A DNA stretch of 64,000 bases, taken from contig OZ220484.1 in the NCBI GenBank assembly GCA_965116165.1, positions 248,001 to 312,000 on the forward strand. Direction: 5' to 3'. Position numbers and translations under genes: made by a program. Origin of the DNA: Azophilus sp965116165. GTDB taxonomy: Bacteria; Pseudomonadota; Gammaproteobacteria; Pseudomonadales; Azotimanducaceae. Of this stretch, positions 24,360-33,089 are shown one piece after another. Each line of letters starts with the position of its first letter. The stretch's first letter is position 1. The notes beneath the pieces were generated by a model that saw only the letters and a list, made by a program, of their open reading frames with translations, had not been told where the DNA came from and made no database searches.

Positions 24360-25649
24360 ATGAGCAAGCAACGGGTATTCACCAATGCGCGCCTCTTCAC
24401 AGGCGTCGATGGAGAGGTTCTGGAGGATGGCAGTGTCTGGATTGATGGAGGGGACATTCGATTCGCCGGCCCCACCAGCGACCTGCGCGGTGTCAATGAG
24501 AATGTGGATCGCATTGATCTTGGCGGACGCTTCCTGATGCCGGGGATGACCGAATCCCACGCGCACATATCCTATACCGGCAATGGGCCGACGGAGTTGG
24601 ATAAAACCCCGGTGGAAGAGGCGATGGTGCACTCTATCGACAATGCCCGCCTAATGCTGGGCGCCGGTTTCACCTCGGCCATCAGTTTCGGCTCGGTGCA
24701 CCGCATCGATGTTTTTCTCAAGCGGGCCATCGACGCGGGCACGATCCCCGGACCCAAACTGGTGGCGTCCGGGCGCGACCTGGGGGCCACATCAAGCAAT
24801 GCCGACCTGCATCCGGACCATGCCAAACCGCAGATGGAGGGGCTCGGCCTATTGGTGGACGGGCCCTGGGCCGTGCGTTCGGCAGTACGCCGCCTGAAGA
24901 AGAATGGCGCGGATATCATCAAGATTTTTTTGGATGGGGAGGGCCTTTCCGACCATGCCCCTCCGGGAGAACTCACCTATACGGACGAGGAAGTCGCCGC
25001 GGCGGTCGACGAGGCGCATCGGCGCAACATGCGGGTAGCCTGCCACGCCCGGTCGGCGGCGGCGGTGAAACAGGCGGTGCGCTTCGGTGTGGACGTCATT
25101 GGCCATGCCAACTACCTCGACGACGAGGCCGTTGACTTGTTGCGCCGCAACCGCCATCGGCTGGCCGTGGGCCCGGCCATCGCCTGGGAAATCCAGTTCC
25201 TGAAAAACTGCGAAAGCATGGGCTTTTCGCGGCGGGACGTTGAGGCGCGGGGGTATGTCCGCGAAGTCGAGGCGACGGTGGATGCGGTGCGGCGGCTGCG
25301 CGGCGTGGGCGTCAAAGTGCTGGTGGGGGGCGACTACGGCCTCAGCATTACCCCGCACGGAACCTACGCCAAGGATTTGGAGTACTTCGTCGACTACTTT
25401 GGCTTGTCCCCAACCGAGGCGCTGTTGTGCGCCACCCGCGACGGCGGCGCGACCGCGGATCCGAACGGCATGGTGGGCACGCTCGAAGAGGGCAAGTGCG
25501 CCGACATGGTGATTGTCGACGGCGACCCGGTCACCGATATCGGCGTCCTCCAGAATCACGACAGGATCACCGCCGTGGTGAAGGATGGCCAAATCCACCA
25601 AGGTCTGACCGACAACAACCCCTACCTGCGGGAAAGTGTCGGGGGCTGA
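24360..25649 (+). CDS. Amidohydrolase, imidazolonepropionase-like family
   Basis: A 429-residue amidohydrolase_1 protein. It has an N-terminal composite beta domain (VFTNARLFTGVDGEVLEDGSVWIDGGDI), metal-binding SHAHISY, an IIKIFLDGEG strand with a candidate bridging Lys, RVACHARS and GHANYL for later His ligands, and GGDYGLSITPHG for the Asp. The C-terminus GMVGTLEEGKCADMVIVDGDPVTDI is typical. ATG 24360 is preceded by GGGAGGAA. It is the last gene of the catabolic run, 94 bp after the previous one. It could open a lactam or amide ring. Confidence 0.85.
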   Translation: MSKQRVFTNARLFTGVDGEVLEDGSVWIDGGDIRFAGPTSDLRGVNENVDRIDLGGRFLMPGMTESHAHISYTGNGPTELDKTPVEEAMVHSIDNARLMLGAGFTSAISFGSVHRIDVFLKRAIDAGTIPGPKLVASGRDLGATSSNADLHPDHAKPQMEGLGLLVDGPWAVRSAVRRLKKNGADIIKIFLDGEGLSDHAPPGELTYTDEEVAAAVDEAHRRNMRVACHARSAAAVKQAVRFGVDVIGHANYLDDEAVDLLRRNRHRLAVGPAIAWEIQFLKNCESMGFSRRDVEARGYVREVEATVDAVRRLRGVGVKVLVGGDYGLSITPHGTYAKDLEYFVDYFGLSPTEALLCATRDGGATADPNGMVGTLEEGKCADMVIVDGDPVTDIGVLQNHDRITAVVKDGQIHQGLTDNNPYLRESVGG

Positions 25650-25710
25650 GCGGCCTTGCGATGGGCGTTTCTCCCGTCCTGCGGAACCGTATCGCCTTGT
25701 CCACCAAAAT

Positions 25711-25815
25711 TAAGGAACCTCTGATTAATCCTGTAGTCGAGGCATCCAATTTAATAAAATCAATAGCTTACGAGTAGATAAATGCCGCCCTATCGAATTG
25801 TTCAGACCTTCCTCA
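25711..25815 (-). repeat. Family 1 repeat, full copy running into trpF
   Basis: The inverted copy starts AAGGAACCTCTGATTAATCC and ends GAATTGTTCAGACCTTCC. The core CGTAAGCTATTGATTTTATT is present on the minus strand. The last 34 bp (25782-25815) are read as trpF codons, so the element supplies the start codon and first ten or eleven residues. Confidence 0.85.
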
Positions 25816-26429
25816 AGATTTGCGGCATCACTCGTCAGGAAGACGCCGAGACGCTCATCGAACTCGGCGTCGATGCCATGGGCCTCGTGTTCTACGAGCC
25901 CAGCCCGAGATACGTGGACCTTGAGACGGCCGGCGAACTGTCGCGGCTGGTGGCGGGTGTGGTCGAGCGGGTCGGGGTGTTCGTGGACGCGCCGGACACC
26001 CGGGTGCGACGGGCGATTGATCGGGTTGGTTTGGATATTTTGCAGTTCCAAGGCGCGGAATCGCCCGCCTACTGCGCGTCCTTTGGCCTGCCCTATGTAC
26101 GGGCGATACGGATTTCGGGGCCGGTTGACCACAGGCTGTTGGAACGGGATTATGCCGGGGCGCTCGCCATCATGCTCGACGCGTCCGTAACCGGGCTGCC
26201 GGGCGGAACGGGGCACCGTTTCGATTGGCGGCAATGGCCCGAACGACCCGGGCTAAACTACCTGTTGGCCGGCGGCCTGACGCCGGAAAATGTCCGGGGC
26301 GCGGTGCGGCGCCTGCGTCCCTGGGGGGTCGATGTCAGCAGTGGCGTGGAGAGTGGGATGAAAGGCATCAAGGAACCCGGCAGAATGCGCCGTTTTGTCG
26401 ATGAGGTGCGCCGTGCCGAAGCCGGGTAG
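25782..26429 (+). CDS. trpF: Phosphoribosylanthranilate isomerase
   Basis: TrpF catalyses the Amadori rearrangement in tryptophan synthesis. The conserved start LKICGITRQEDAETLIELGVDAMGLVF contains the catalytic Cys; VGVFV, LDILQFQGAE, LLAGGLTPENV and VDVSSGVESGMKGIKEP (phosphate site) follow. Normal TrpF proteins begin two or three residues before KICG. Here the only start is ATG 25782, inside a family 1 repeat, giving an extra N-terminal MPPYRIVQTF encoded by repeat DNA. No strong ribosome-binding site precedes it. Its 3' end overlaps trpB by 17 bp. Confidence 0.94.
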   Translation: MPPYRIVQTFLKICGITRQEDAETLIELGVDAMGLVFYEPSPRYVDLETAGELSRLVAGVVERVGVFVDAPDTRVRRAIDRVGLDILQFQGAESPAYCASFGLPYVRAIRISGPVDHRLLERDYAGALAIMLDASVTGLPGGTGHRFDWRQWPERPGLNYLLAGGLTPENVRGAVRRLRPWGVDVSSGVESGMKGIKEPGRMRRFVDEVRRAEAG

Positions 26430-27624
26430 CAACTACGCGCAGCCATCGGAGGACGGGCACTTCGGGCCATACGGCGGGCGGTTTGTCGCCGAAACGCTCA
26501 TGCATGCCCTCGACGAATTGCGGGTGTTTTATAGGCGGGCCAAGGACGACCCGGCGTTCCAGGCGGAATTCGATCACTATCTGACCCAGTACGTGGGTCG
26601 TCCCACACCGCTGTATTACGCCGAGCGGCTCAGCGAAGTATTGGGTGGGCCGCGTATCTACCTCAAGCGCGAAGACCTGAACCATACGGGTGCGCACAAG
26701 ATCAATAACTGTATCGGGCAGGCGCTGCTGGCCAGGCGCATGGGCAAACCCAGGGTCATTGCGGAAACCGGCGCCGGCCAGCACGGCGTGGCGACGGCAA
26801 CCGTCGCGGCCCGCTTCGGCTTGGGATGCCACGTTTATATGGGCGAGGAGGACATCCGCCGTCAGGCTTTGAACGTCTATCGTATGAAGCTGCTTGGGGC
26901 CGAAGTCACCCCGGTGCGCTCCGGCTCCAAAACACTAAAAGACGCCCTGAACGAGGCGCTGCGCGATTGGGTGACCCATGTGGACGACACCCACTACATC
27001 ATCGGTACCGTTGCCGGGCCGCACCCATATCCCGCCATGGTGCGGGATTTTCAATCGGTGATTGGCTTGGAGACCCGCGCCCAATGCATCGAGGTGGAGG
27101 GCCGGATCCCGGATGCGCTGGTGGCCTGCGTGGGCGGCGGCTCCAACGCCATCGGTCTGTTCCATCCCTTTATCGATGACCTCGATGTGCGCCTGATCGG
27201 CGTCGAGGCCGCGGGTCACGGCATTGCCACCGGGCGGCATGCCGCTCCCCTGAACGACGGAGCGGTTGGCGTGCTGCACGGCAACCGCACCTACCTGATG
27301 CAGAACGGGGACGGCCAAATCATCGAAACCCATTCCGTCTCCGCCGGACTCGACTATCCCGGCGTCGGTCCGGAACACAGTTATTTGATGGACTCCGGGC
27401 GTGCCCACTACGATGCGGTAACAGACGATGCGGCCCTTGAGGCGTTTCGAATGCTGAATCGGACCGAGGGCATTATGCCGGCATTGGAGTCGAGCCACGC
27501 CCTGGCCTGGATGATGCGGCACGCCAACGAGTTCAACGCCGATGAGATTGTCGTGATCAATCTGTCGGGGCGTGGCGACAAGGACATTCATACCGTCTCC
27601 GAATTGGACGGAATCGAGCTGTGA
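26413..27624 (+). CDS. trpB: Tryptophan synthase beta chain
   Basis: TrpB makes tryptophan from indole and serine with PLP. Typical motifs are GHFGPYGGRFVAETL, LKREDLNHTGAHKINNCIGQALLA (PLP Lys), AETGAGQHGVATA, VGGGSNAIGLFHPF and INLSGRGDKDI. The start is GTG 26413 with GAGG at 26403; ATG 26401 is possible. It is 403 aa. The stop overlaps the trpA GTG start (GTGA), which suggests coupled translation. Confidence 0.95.
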   Translation: MPKPGSNYAQPSEDGHFGPYGGRFVAETLMHALDELRVFYRRAKDDPAFQAEFDHYLTQYVGRPTPLYYAERLSEVLGGPRIYLKREDLNHTGAHKINNCIGQALLARRMGKPRVIAETGAGQHGVATATVAARFGLGCHVYMGEEDIRRQALNVYRMKLLGAEVTPVRSGSKTLKDALNEALRDWVTHVDDTHYIIGTVAGPHPYPAMVRDFQSVIGLETRAQCIEVEGRIPDALVACVGGGSNAIGLFHPFIDDLDVRLIGVEAAGHGIATGRHAAPLNDGAVGVLHGNRTYLMQNGDGQIIETHSVSAGLDYPGVGPEHSYLMDSGRAHYDAVTDDAALEAFRMLNRTEGIMPALESSHALAWMMRHANEFNADEIVVINLSGRGDKDIHTVSELDGIEL

Positions 27625-28424
27625 GCCGCATCGGCCGCACTCTGTCGAAGTTGCGCGCCGCGCAACGCACCGCCCTGGTACCGTTCGTTACCGCGGGCGA
27701 CCCGCACCCGGCCACCACGGTTCCAACCCTGCACGCCCTGGTCGAGGGCGGGGCGGACCTCCTGGAATTGGGCATTCCCTTCAGCGACCCGGAGGCCGAC
27801 GGCCCCGTCATACAGGCGGCATCGGAACGGGCGCTCGCCGGCGGCGTCACACTCAAGCAGGTGCTGGGGCTGGTTGCCGAGTTCCGCGTTCGCGACACCG
27901 AGACCCCGATTATTCTCATGGGCTATCTCAATAGCCTATTGGCTATGGGCGAGGTCGAGTTCGCCGAGCGGGCGGCGAAAGCGGGCGTTGATGGCGCTAT
28001 CGTGGTGAATTTGCCGCCGGAGGAGGCGGGCCCATTGCGCACCGCCCTTGTCGCCCACAATATGGATCTCATCTTCTTGGCGGCGCCAACCAGCACCGAG
28101 CAGCGTCTTGGGCTAATTGGACAGGCGGCCAGCGGCTTTATTTATCTCGTTTCCCTAAAGGGCATTACCGGTGCCAATCATATTGCCCTGGCACCGGTTG
28201 CCGAAAACGTGGCCCGCCTGCGGCGCAAAACCGATTTGCCGGTGTTGGTTGGCTTCGGAATCAAGGATGGGCAAACCGCCAGAGCCATCGCGGAATACGC
28301 CGATGGCGTGGTTGTGGGCGCCGCCCTGGTTTCCCGTATGGCCGCATTGACCAACCGACCCGCCGCAATACCCGACGCGCTACGGAACGCCGTCCGCGAC
28401 ATCCGCCTGGCGCTCGATGCGTGA
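27621..28424 (+). CDS. trpA: Tryptophan synthase alpha chain
   Basis: TrpA releases indole from indole-glycerol phosphate. Signatures are LVPFVTAGDPHP, GADLLELGIPFSDPEADGPVIQAASERAL (catalytic Glu and Asp), LMGYLNSLLAMG and LVGFGIKDGQTA with VVGAALV (phosphate loop). The length, 267 aa, is normal. It overlaps trpB. In most gammaproteobacteria accD comes next; here folC follows after 136 bp with no accD. Confidence 0.95.
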   Translation: MSRIGRTLSKLRAAQRTALVPFVTAGDPHPATTVPTLHALVEGGADLLELGIPFSDPEADGPVIQAASERALAGGVTLKQVLGLVAEFRVRDTETPIILMGYLNSLLAMGEVEFAERAAKAGVDGAIVVNLPPEEAGPLRTALVAHNMDLIFLAAPTSTEQRLGLIGQAASGFIYLVSLKGITGANHIALAPVAENVARLRRKTDLPVLVGFGIKDGQTARAIAEYADGVVVGAALVSRMAALTNRPAAIPDALRNAVRDIRLALDA

Positions 28425-28560
28425 ACGCGGCATGTTGGTCGGGATTGAGGTTTGACGCCACCGTGAAAATGGGATGCGCCATGACCCCCTATCGGAATAA
28501 CGGCTGTTCAACCCCCGCGCCCTTTGCTGGACCATCATGGCGGGGCAGGTGCGCTGATTG

Positions 28561-29949
28561 ATGGCCCGCACACTTGCGGAGTGGCTCGACTACATTGAGG
28601 GGATTCACCCCAGTAGTTGGGAACTGGGGCTTGAACGTATCGGCGCGGTTGCCGACCGGCTGGCGTTGCGCAAGCCCGCGCCCACCTCGGTCATCGTCGC
28701 CGGCACCAACGGCAAAGGATCCACCTCCGTCTGTCTGGAGCAGATATTGTTGGCTTCGGGTCTGACCATCGGGTGTACGCTGTCGCCGCATGTGCATCGA
28801 TTCAACGAGCGGGTGCGCATCAATGGCACGGAACTCGACGACAAGAGCCTGTGCACCGCCTTTGAGATCGTTGAGGACGCGTGCGGTGTTACACAGCTCA
28901 CCTATTTCGAGTTCACGGCACTGGCCACGCTGTACTGTTTCCAACGCGCTGCGGTGGATGTGGCGGTATTGGAAATCGGTTTGGGCGGCCGCCTCGATGC
29001 CTTCAACATTGTCGATGGCGATATCGCCGTCATCACCAACATCGGCATCGACCACACGGAGTGGCTGGGCGAAACCCCCGAACAAATCGGTGCCGAGAAG
29101 GCCGGCGTCCTGCGTCCCGACCAAACGGTCGTACTCGGTGCCGACATGCCCGCCAGTGTTCTTCGCCCGGCAACCGAGTTGGCCCGCCCGCTGCTCCAAG
29201 CGGGAGGGGCATTCAAGTGCGACCGGCAGCCATCCGGCGGCTGGCGGCTCGACCTCGAGGGCATAGCCCTGACCGATTTGCCGTTGGGGAACCTGCCGAT
29301 GGCCAACTGTGCGCTCGCGATTGTGGCGGCGGATGCGGTTCTCGCGGGCCGGTCGGGTGCATCCGGGCCGGAGCGGGCAACCGGCGGGCCGGCCGCAGGC
29401 GATGTTGCCGAAGCGGACACCGGGGCCGGGGCTGCGGAAGCAGCGCGGCCCGCCACGAGACGCAAACAAAAGCTCGCGGTGGCAGCGAGCGCGGTACGAA
29501 CCGGCTTGGAACGGGCTTGGCTGCCGGGCCGCTGCGAGGAATTTTTCAATGGTGGCCGCTATTGGCTGGTCGATGTGGCGCACAATCCCCTGGGCGCTAA
29601 TTACCTGCGCGGCGAGTTGACCCGCAGATACCCGAACAGAAGGATTTTCGCCGTGCTGGGAACCTTGGCCGACAAGGATGTGGAGGGCTTGCTCGGGGCG
29701 CTCGACACCATCGTCGAACGTTGGATATTGGTGGACGCGCCGCCGCCCAGGGGACTTGCCGCCACAGCCCTTGCCGAGCGCTGCACAGGTTGGCATGTAG
29801 TGGTCGCGGGTAGCGTGTCGCGGGGTCTTGAGATGGCACTGTCGCTCACGCAATCCGGTGATGTTATTCTCGCCTTCGGGTCGTTCGCCACAGCGGAAGC
29901 CGTGCGATTGGAGTTGTCGAATGCCTTGGCAACGCCCGACAAGGCGTAG
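28561..29949 (+). CDS. folC: Bifunctional folylpolyglutamate synthase/dihydrofolate synthase
   Basis: FolC adds glutamates to folates. A Mur-ligase-like ATP motif VAGTNGKGSTSVCLEQIL and CTLSPHVHRFNERVRING are present, with FEFTALATLYCF, LEIGLGGRLDAFN and TNIGIDHTEWLG. The C-terminal domain has DVAHNPLGANYL. Residues ~255-300 hold an Ala/Gly-rich insert between the two domains. The start is ATG 28561; 462 aa. It is followed by dedD, cvpA and purF in the conserved order. Confidence 0.94.
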   Translation: MARTLAEWLDYIEGIHPSSWELGLERIGAVADRLALRKPAPTSVIVAGTNGKGSTSVCLEQILLASGLTIGCTLSPHVHRFNERVRINGTELDDKSLCTAFEIVEDACGVTQLTYFEFTALATLYCFQRAAVDVAVLEIGLGGRLDAFNIVDGDIAVITNIGIDHTEWLGETPEQIGAEKAGVLRPDQTVVLGADMPASVLRPATELARPLLQAGGAFKCDRQPSGGWRLDLEGIALTDLPLGNLPMANCALAIVAADAVLAGRSGASGPERATGGPAAGDVAEADTGAGAAEAARPATRRKQKLAVAASAVRTGLERAWLPGRCEEFFNGGRYWLVDVAHNPLGANYLRGELTRRYPNRRIFAVLGTLADKDVEGLLGALDTIVERWILVDAPPPRGLAATALAERCTGWHVVVAGSVSRGLEMALSLTQSGDVILAFGSFATAEAVRLELSNALATPDKA

Positions 29950-29961
29950 TGAAAACCTTCG

Positions 29962-30495
29962 ATGAGTGAGCAAACGCGGCACCGCATTATCGGCAGCCTG
30001 TTTCTGCTGGCGTTGGCGGTTATTTTTCTGCCGATGCTATTCGATGGCGATGATATTGCGGCCGTGCGGGTTGAGCCCATCGAGGCCGACTTCGTCCCCG
30101 ATAATGCGGTGCCGCGTTTTGCGGAGGTGGTGCCGCCAAGCGATTTTGCGCGGCGGGTCGAGGAATTGCGCCAAGAGGTCGATGAACAGGGCTTTCATCG
30201 AGATACCGGCACCCGTGTTGGCGAACCGGTGTTGAGTGTGCCGGACGATGCGACCGGGGCATGGGCATTGCAAATGGCCAGCTTTGCCGAAAAAAGCAAC
30301 GCCCTGGACTATCGCGACCGGTTGCGCAACGACGGACACGAGGCGTTTCTGACGACCTACAAACCGCCGAACGGCGAGGTCATGAATCGGGTGGCGATTG
30401 GGCCATTTCTCGATCTCGCCCGTGCCGAGCGCCTGCAACGGGAATTGTCCGGGCGCTATGGCGTCGAAGTTCGCGTTATGGCGTTTGGTAATTAG
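29962..30495 (+). CDS. dedD: SPOR-domain protein DedD
   Basis: A bitopic inner membrane protein with an N-terminal helix (HRIIGSLFLLALAVIFLPMLFDG) and a C-terminal SPOR domain (WALQMASFAEKSNALDYRDRLRNDGHEAFLT ... NRVAIGPFLDLARAERLQREL) that binds denuded septal peptidoglycan. It is 177 aa. Its position between folC and cvpA is the standard DedD position. Confidence 0.9.
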   Translation: MSEQTRHRIIGSLFLLALAVIFLPMLFDGDDIAAVRVEPIEADFVPDNAVPRFAEVVPPSDFARRVEELRQEVDEQGFHRDTGTRVGEPVLSVPDDATGAWALQMASFAEKSNALDYRDRLRNDGHEAFLTTYKPPNGEVMNRVAIGPFLDLARAERLQRELSGRYGVEVRVMAFGN

Positions 30496-30566
30496 CGCGC
30501 GGGGGTTTAGAGCATCGTGGGTAGCGATACCGTGGGCGTGGAGAGTGGGCCGGGGGGCTTGCCCAC

Positions 30567-31118
30567 ATGAGCATGGTTCCGACCTCGGATTTGATCTTTG
30601 TTATCGTCATTCTGCTTTCCGCACTCATCGGCTTGGCCAGAGGATTCGGGAGGGAGGTGCTATCGCTGGTGATTTGGGGTGGTGCGCTGGTTGCATCGCT
30701 GGCCTTCGGCAATCTGATCGGCATGCGTTTGCTGGCGCAAGTGGGGGAACCCCTGCGCGGGCTGCTCGGTTTTGCGGGGGTGTTTGTCGCAGTGCTGGTT
30801 GTCGGTGCCGCCATACAATGGTTGTTGGCGGCGTTGATTCAAACAACCGGGCTGGGCGGTGCCGACCGCTTCCTTGGATTTCTGTTCGGTGGCGCACGGG
30901 GCGTCGTTGTCTGTGCGGTTGCCCTGATATTGCTGCGTCCGTACTTTCAGGATTCATCCTGGTGGCGGGACTCGGTGATTCGTCCGCGGCTTGCCAAGGT
31001 GGAAGAGAGCGTTTTGGTCATCGTGGGGCAAACCCGTAACCTGATCGCCGAGCCCGCCGCGCCCTCGGCGCCCGGGACGGCACATGAGGATAAACCGATC
31101 CGGGAGGAGTCCATCTAA
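30567..31118 (+). CDS. cvpA: CvpA family membrane protein
   Basis: A four-helix membrane protein of the colicin V production family: DLIFVIVILLSALIGLARGFGREVLSLVIWGGALVASLAF, then LLGFAGVFVAVLVVGAAI and GADRFLGFLFGGARGVVVCAVALILL. It is 183 aa. Its stop overlaps the purF ATG (TAATG), the usual cvpA-purF coupling. Confidence 0.92.
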   Translation: MSMVPTSDLIFVIVILLSALIGLARGFGREVLSLVIWGGALVASLAFGNLIGMRLLAQVGEPLRGLLGFAGVFVAVLVVGAAIQWLLAALIQTTGLGGADRFLGFLFGGARGVVVCAVALILLRPYFQDSSWWRDSVIRPRLAKVEESVLVIVGQTRNLIAEPAAPSAPGTAHEDKPIREESI

Positions 31119-32638
31119 TGTGTGGCATTGTTGGTATCGTCGGTAGGCACCCGGTCAATCAGGACATCTACGACGCGCTGACCGTTCTGCAGCACCGTGG
31201 CCAGGATGCCGCCGGCATGGTTACCAGCGACGGTCGGCGGCTGCACCTGCGCAAGGACATCGGCTTGGTTCAGGATGTGTTTCGGCAGCGCCATATTGAT
31301 CGTCTGGTTGGCGATGTCGGTATTGGCCATGTTCGCTACCCTACCGCCGGCACGTCGAGTTCCGCCGAGGCGCAGCCGATGTATGTCAATTCACCCTACG
31401 GCGTCACCCTGGCCCACAACGGCAATCTCACCAATGCCACAGGCCTCAAGGCGGATCTCTACCGCGACGATTTGCGGCACGTCAATTCGTCGAGTGATTC
31501 CGAGATATTGCTCAACGTTTTCGCCCACGAACTGCAATCCGTCCATAGCCACGAGCCGACCGAGGAGCATGTGTTCAGGGCGGTGGCCGGGGTGCATCGG
31601 CGCTGCCGGGGCGCCTATGCGGCTATCGCCATGATCGTCGGCGTCGGTGTCGTCGGTTTTCGCGACCCCTTCGGTATCCGGCCGCTGGTTTACGGGCGAC
31701 GCCGTGCCCGGAACGGCTATGAGTATATGATCGCCTCGGAAAGCGTGGCGCTCGACATGCTCGGCTTTGATTACATGGCCGATGTGGCGCCGGGGCAGGC
31801 GGTGTTCATCAACAATATCGGCGAGTTGCACACCCGGGTCTGTGCGGCAAATACTATGTTGATGCCCTGTGTTTTCGAATATGTCTACCTGGCACGGCCC
31901 GACTCCATAATCGACAATGTGTCCGTCTACAGGGCGCGGTTGCGCATGGGCAAATATCTGGCCGATGAAATCCTCGCCCGCTATCCAAACCACGGCATTG
32001 ATGTTGTTATTCCGATTCCCGACACCAGTCGCACCTGTGCGTTGCCGCTCGCGCATCGCTTGAACGTCAAGTATCGGGAGGGCTTCGTCAAGAACCGCTA
32101 TATCGGGCGCACCTTCATCATGCCCGGCCAAAACATGCGCGAAAAATCCGTGCGGCAGAAATTCAACACCATCGATCTCGAATTTCGCGGAAAAAACGTG
32201 CTCTTGGTGGACGATTCCATTGTGCGGGGCACGACCACCGGACAAATCATTCAGATGGCCCGCGAGGCGGGGGCGCGCAAAGTGTTCATGGCGTCGGCGT
32301 CGCCCGCGATTCGCTATCCCAATGTCTATGGTATCGACATGCCCGCCTCCGATGAATTGGTGGCGTTCGGCCGTTCCGAAAAGCAGGTTGAGCGTCTCAT
32401 CAATGCCGATTGGCTTGTCTATCAGCGCCTTGAGGATCTGGTGCGCAGCGCGCGGGAAGGCAACGCGACCATCAAGCGGTTCGACTGCTCGGTATTCGAC
32501 GGCTGCTACGTTACCGGCGATATCGATGCGGCCTATCTGCGACGCCTTTCGCGCCACCGCAGCGATGCCATGAAGCGACGGCGGGAGGCCGTCGTGGAAT
32601 CCGGGCAGACCGTCATCGAACTGCATAATCAAGCGTAG
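31118..32638 (+). CDS. purF: Amidophosphoribosyltransferase
   Basis: PurF makes phosphoribosylamine, the first step of purine synthesis. The catalytic Cys follows the start (MCGIVGIVG). Glutaminase motifs are LQHRGQDAAG and GHVRYPTAG. The PRPP loop is VLLVDDSIVRGTTTGQII, followed by ASASPAIRYPNVYGIDMP. It is 506 aa, normal for the family. Confidence 0.96.
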   Translation: MCGIVGIVGRHPVNQDIYDALTVLQHRGQDAAGMVTSDGRRLHLRKDIGLVQDVFRQRHIDRLVGDVGIGHVRYPTAGTSSSAEAQPMYVNSPYGVTLAHNGNLTNATGLKADLYRDDLRHVNSSSDSEILLNVFAHELQSVHSHEPTEEHVFRAVAGVHRRCRGAYAAIAMIVGVGVVGFRDPFGIRPLVYGRRRARNGYEYMIASESVALDMLGFDYMADVAPGQAVFINNIGELHTRVCAANTMLMPCVFEYVYLARPDSIIDNVSVYRARLRMGKYLADEILARYPNHGIDVVIPIPDTSRTCALPLAHRLNVKYREGFVKNRYIGRTFIMPGQNMREKSVRQKFNTIDLEFRGKNVLLVDDSIVRGTTTGQIIQMAREAGARKVFMASASPAIRYPNVYGIDMPASDELVAFGRSEKQVERLINADWLVYQRLEDLVRSAREGNATIKRFDCSVFDGCYVTGDIDAAYLRRLSRHRSDAMKRRREAVVESGQTVIELHNQA

Positions 32639-32654
32639 TGGGACGCTGCCTGTA

Positions 32655-33089
32655 GTGACCCACCGGCGGAGCAGTCCGTGCATTGGGGTGTGCTCCACCA
32701 CCTACGGCGATCTGGTTTGCCGCGGCTGCAATCGTTTCGCCCATGAAGTGGTCGAATGGAATGCCTATAACGAGGCGCAGCGCGAGATGATCCGGCGGCG
32801 CCTCGACGAACTGCGTGATGGCGCCGTACAGTGTTTTTTGTCCGTAGCGCAAATGATGGCGCTCCGGGATATGGAGACCGTCATAAAGATTGCGGATCGG
32901 TCCGCTCTGAGCAATGCCGGGCTCGCCCATGAGGTGCTGCGGCGGTTGGCGGTGCGCCGCCTGCCTCTGCCGTGGCAGGCGGATGGGGCGCCGTCCGCCG
33001 CGAGCGCATTGTTGACCCGCATCGACCGGGAATTTCGCAACCGTTCCCTAGCGGCCTACGAGCGCAGCTTCAGGATTCTCGCCGAATAG
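32655..33089 (+). CDS. DUF1289-domain protein
   Basis: The N-terminal half carries the small Cys-rich DUF1289 motif (SPCIGVCSTTYGDLVCRGCNRFAHEVVEWNAYNEAQREMIRRRLDEL), a likely metal site with four Cys. The C-terminal half is helical with no known domain. The start is GTG 32655; 144 aa. Its last 20 bp overlap the 3' end of lpxH on the other strand. The function is unknown. Confidence 0.78.
   Translation: MTHRRSSPCIGVCSTTYGDLVCRGCNRFAHEVVEWNAYNEAQREMIRRRLDELRDGAVQCFLSVAQMMALRDMETVIKIADRSALSNAGLAHEVLRRLAVRRLPLPWQADGAPSAASALLTRIDREFRNRSLAAYERSFRILAE

Noticed and set aside
31391..32701. 436-codon minus-strand frame opposite purF
   Set aside because: purF is complete and conserved; the antisense frame is a composition shadow.
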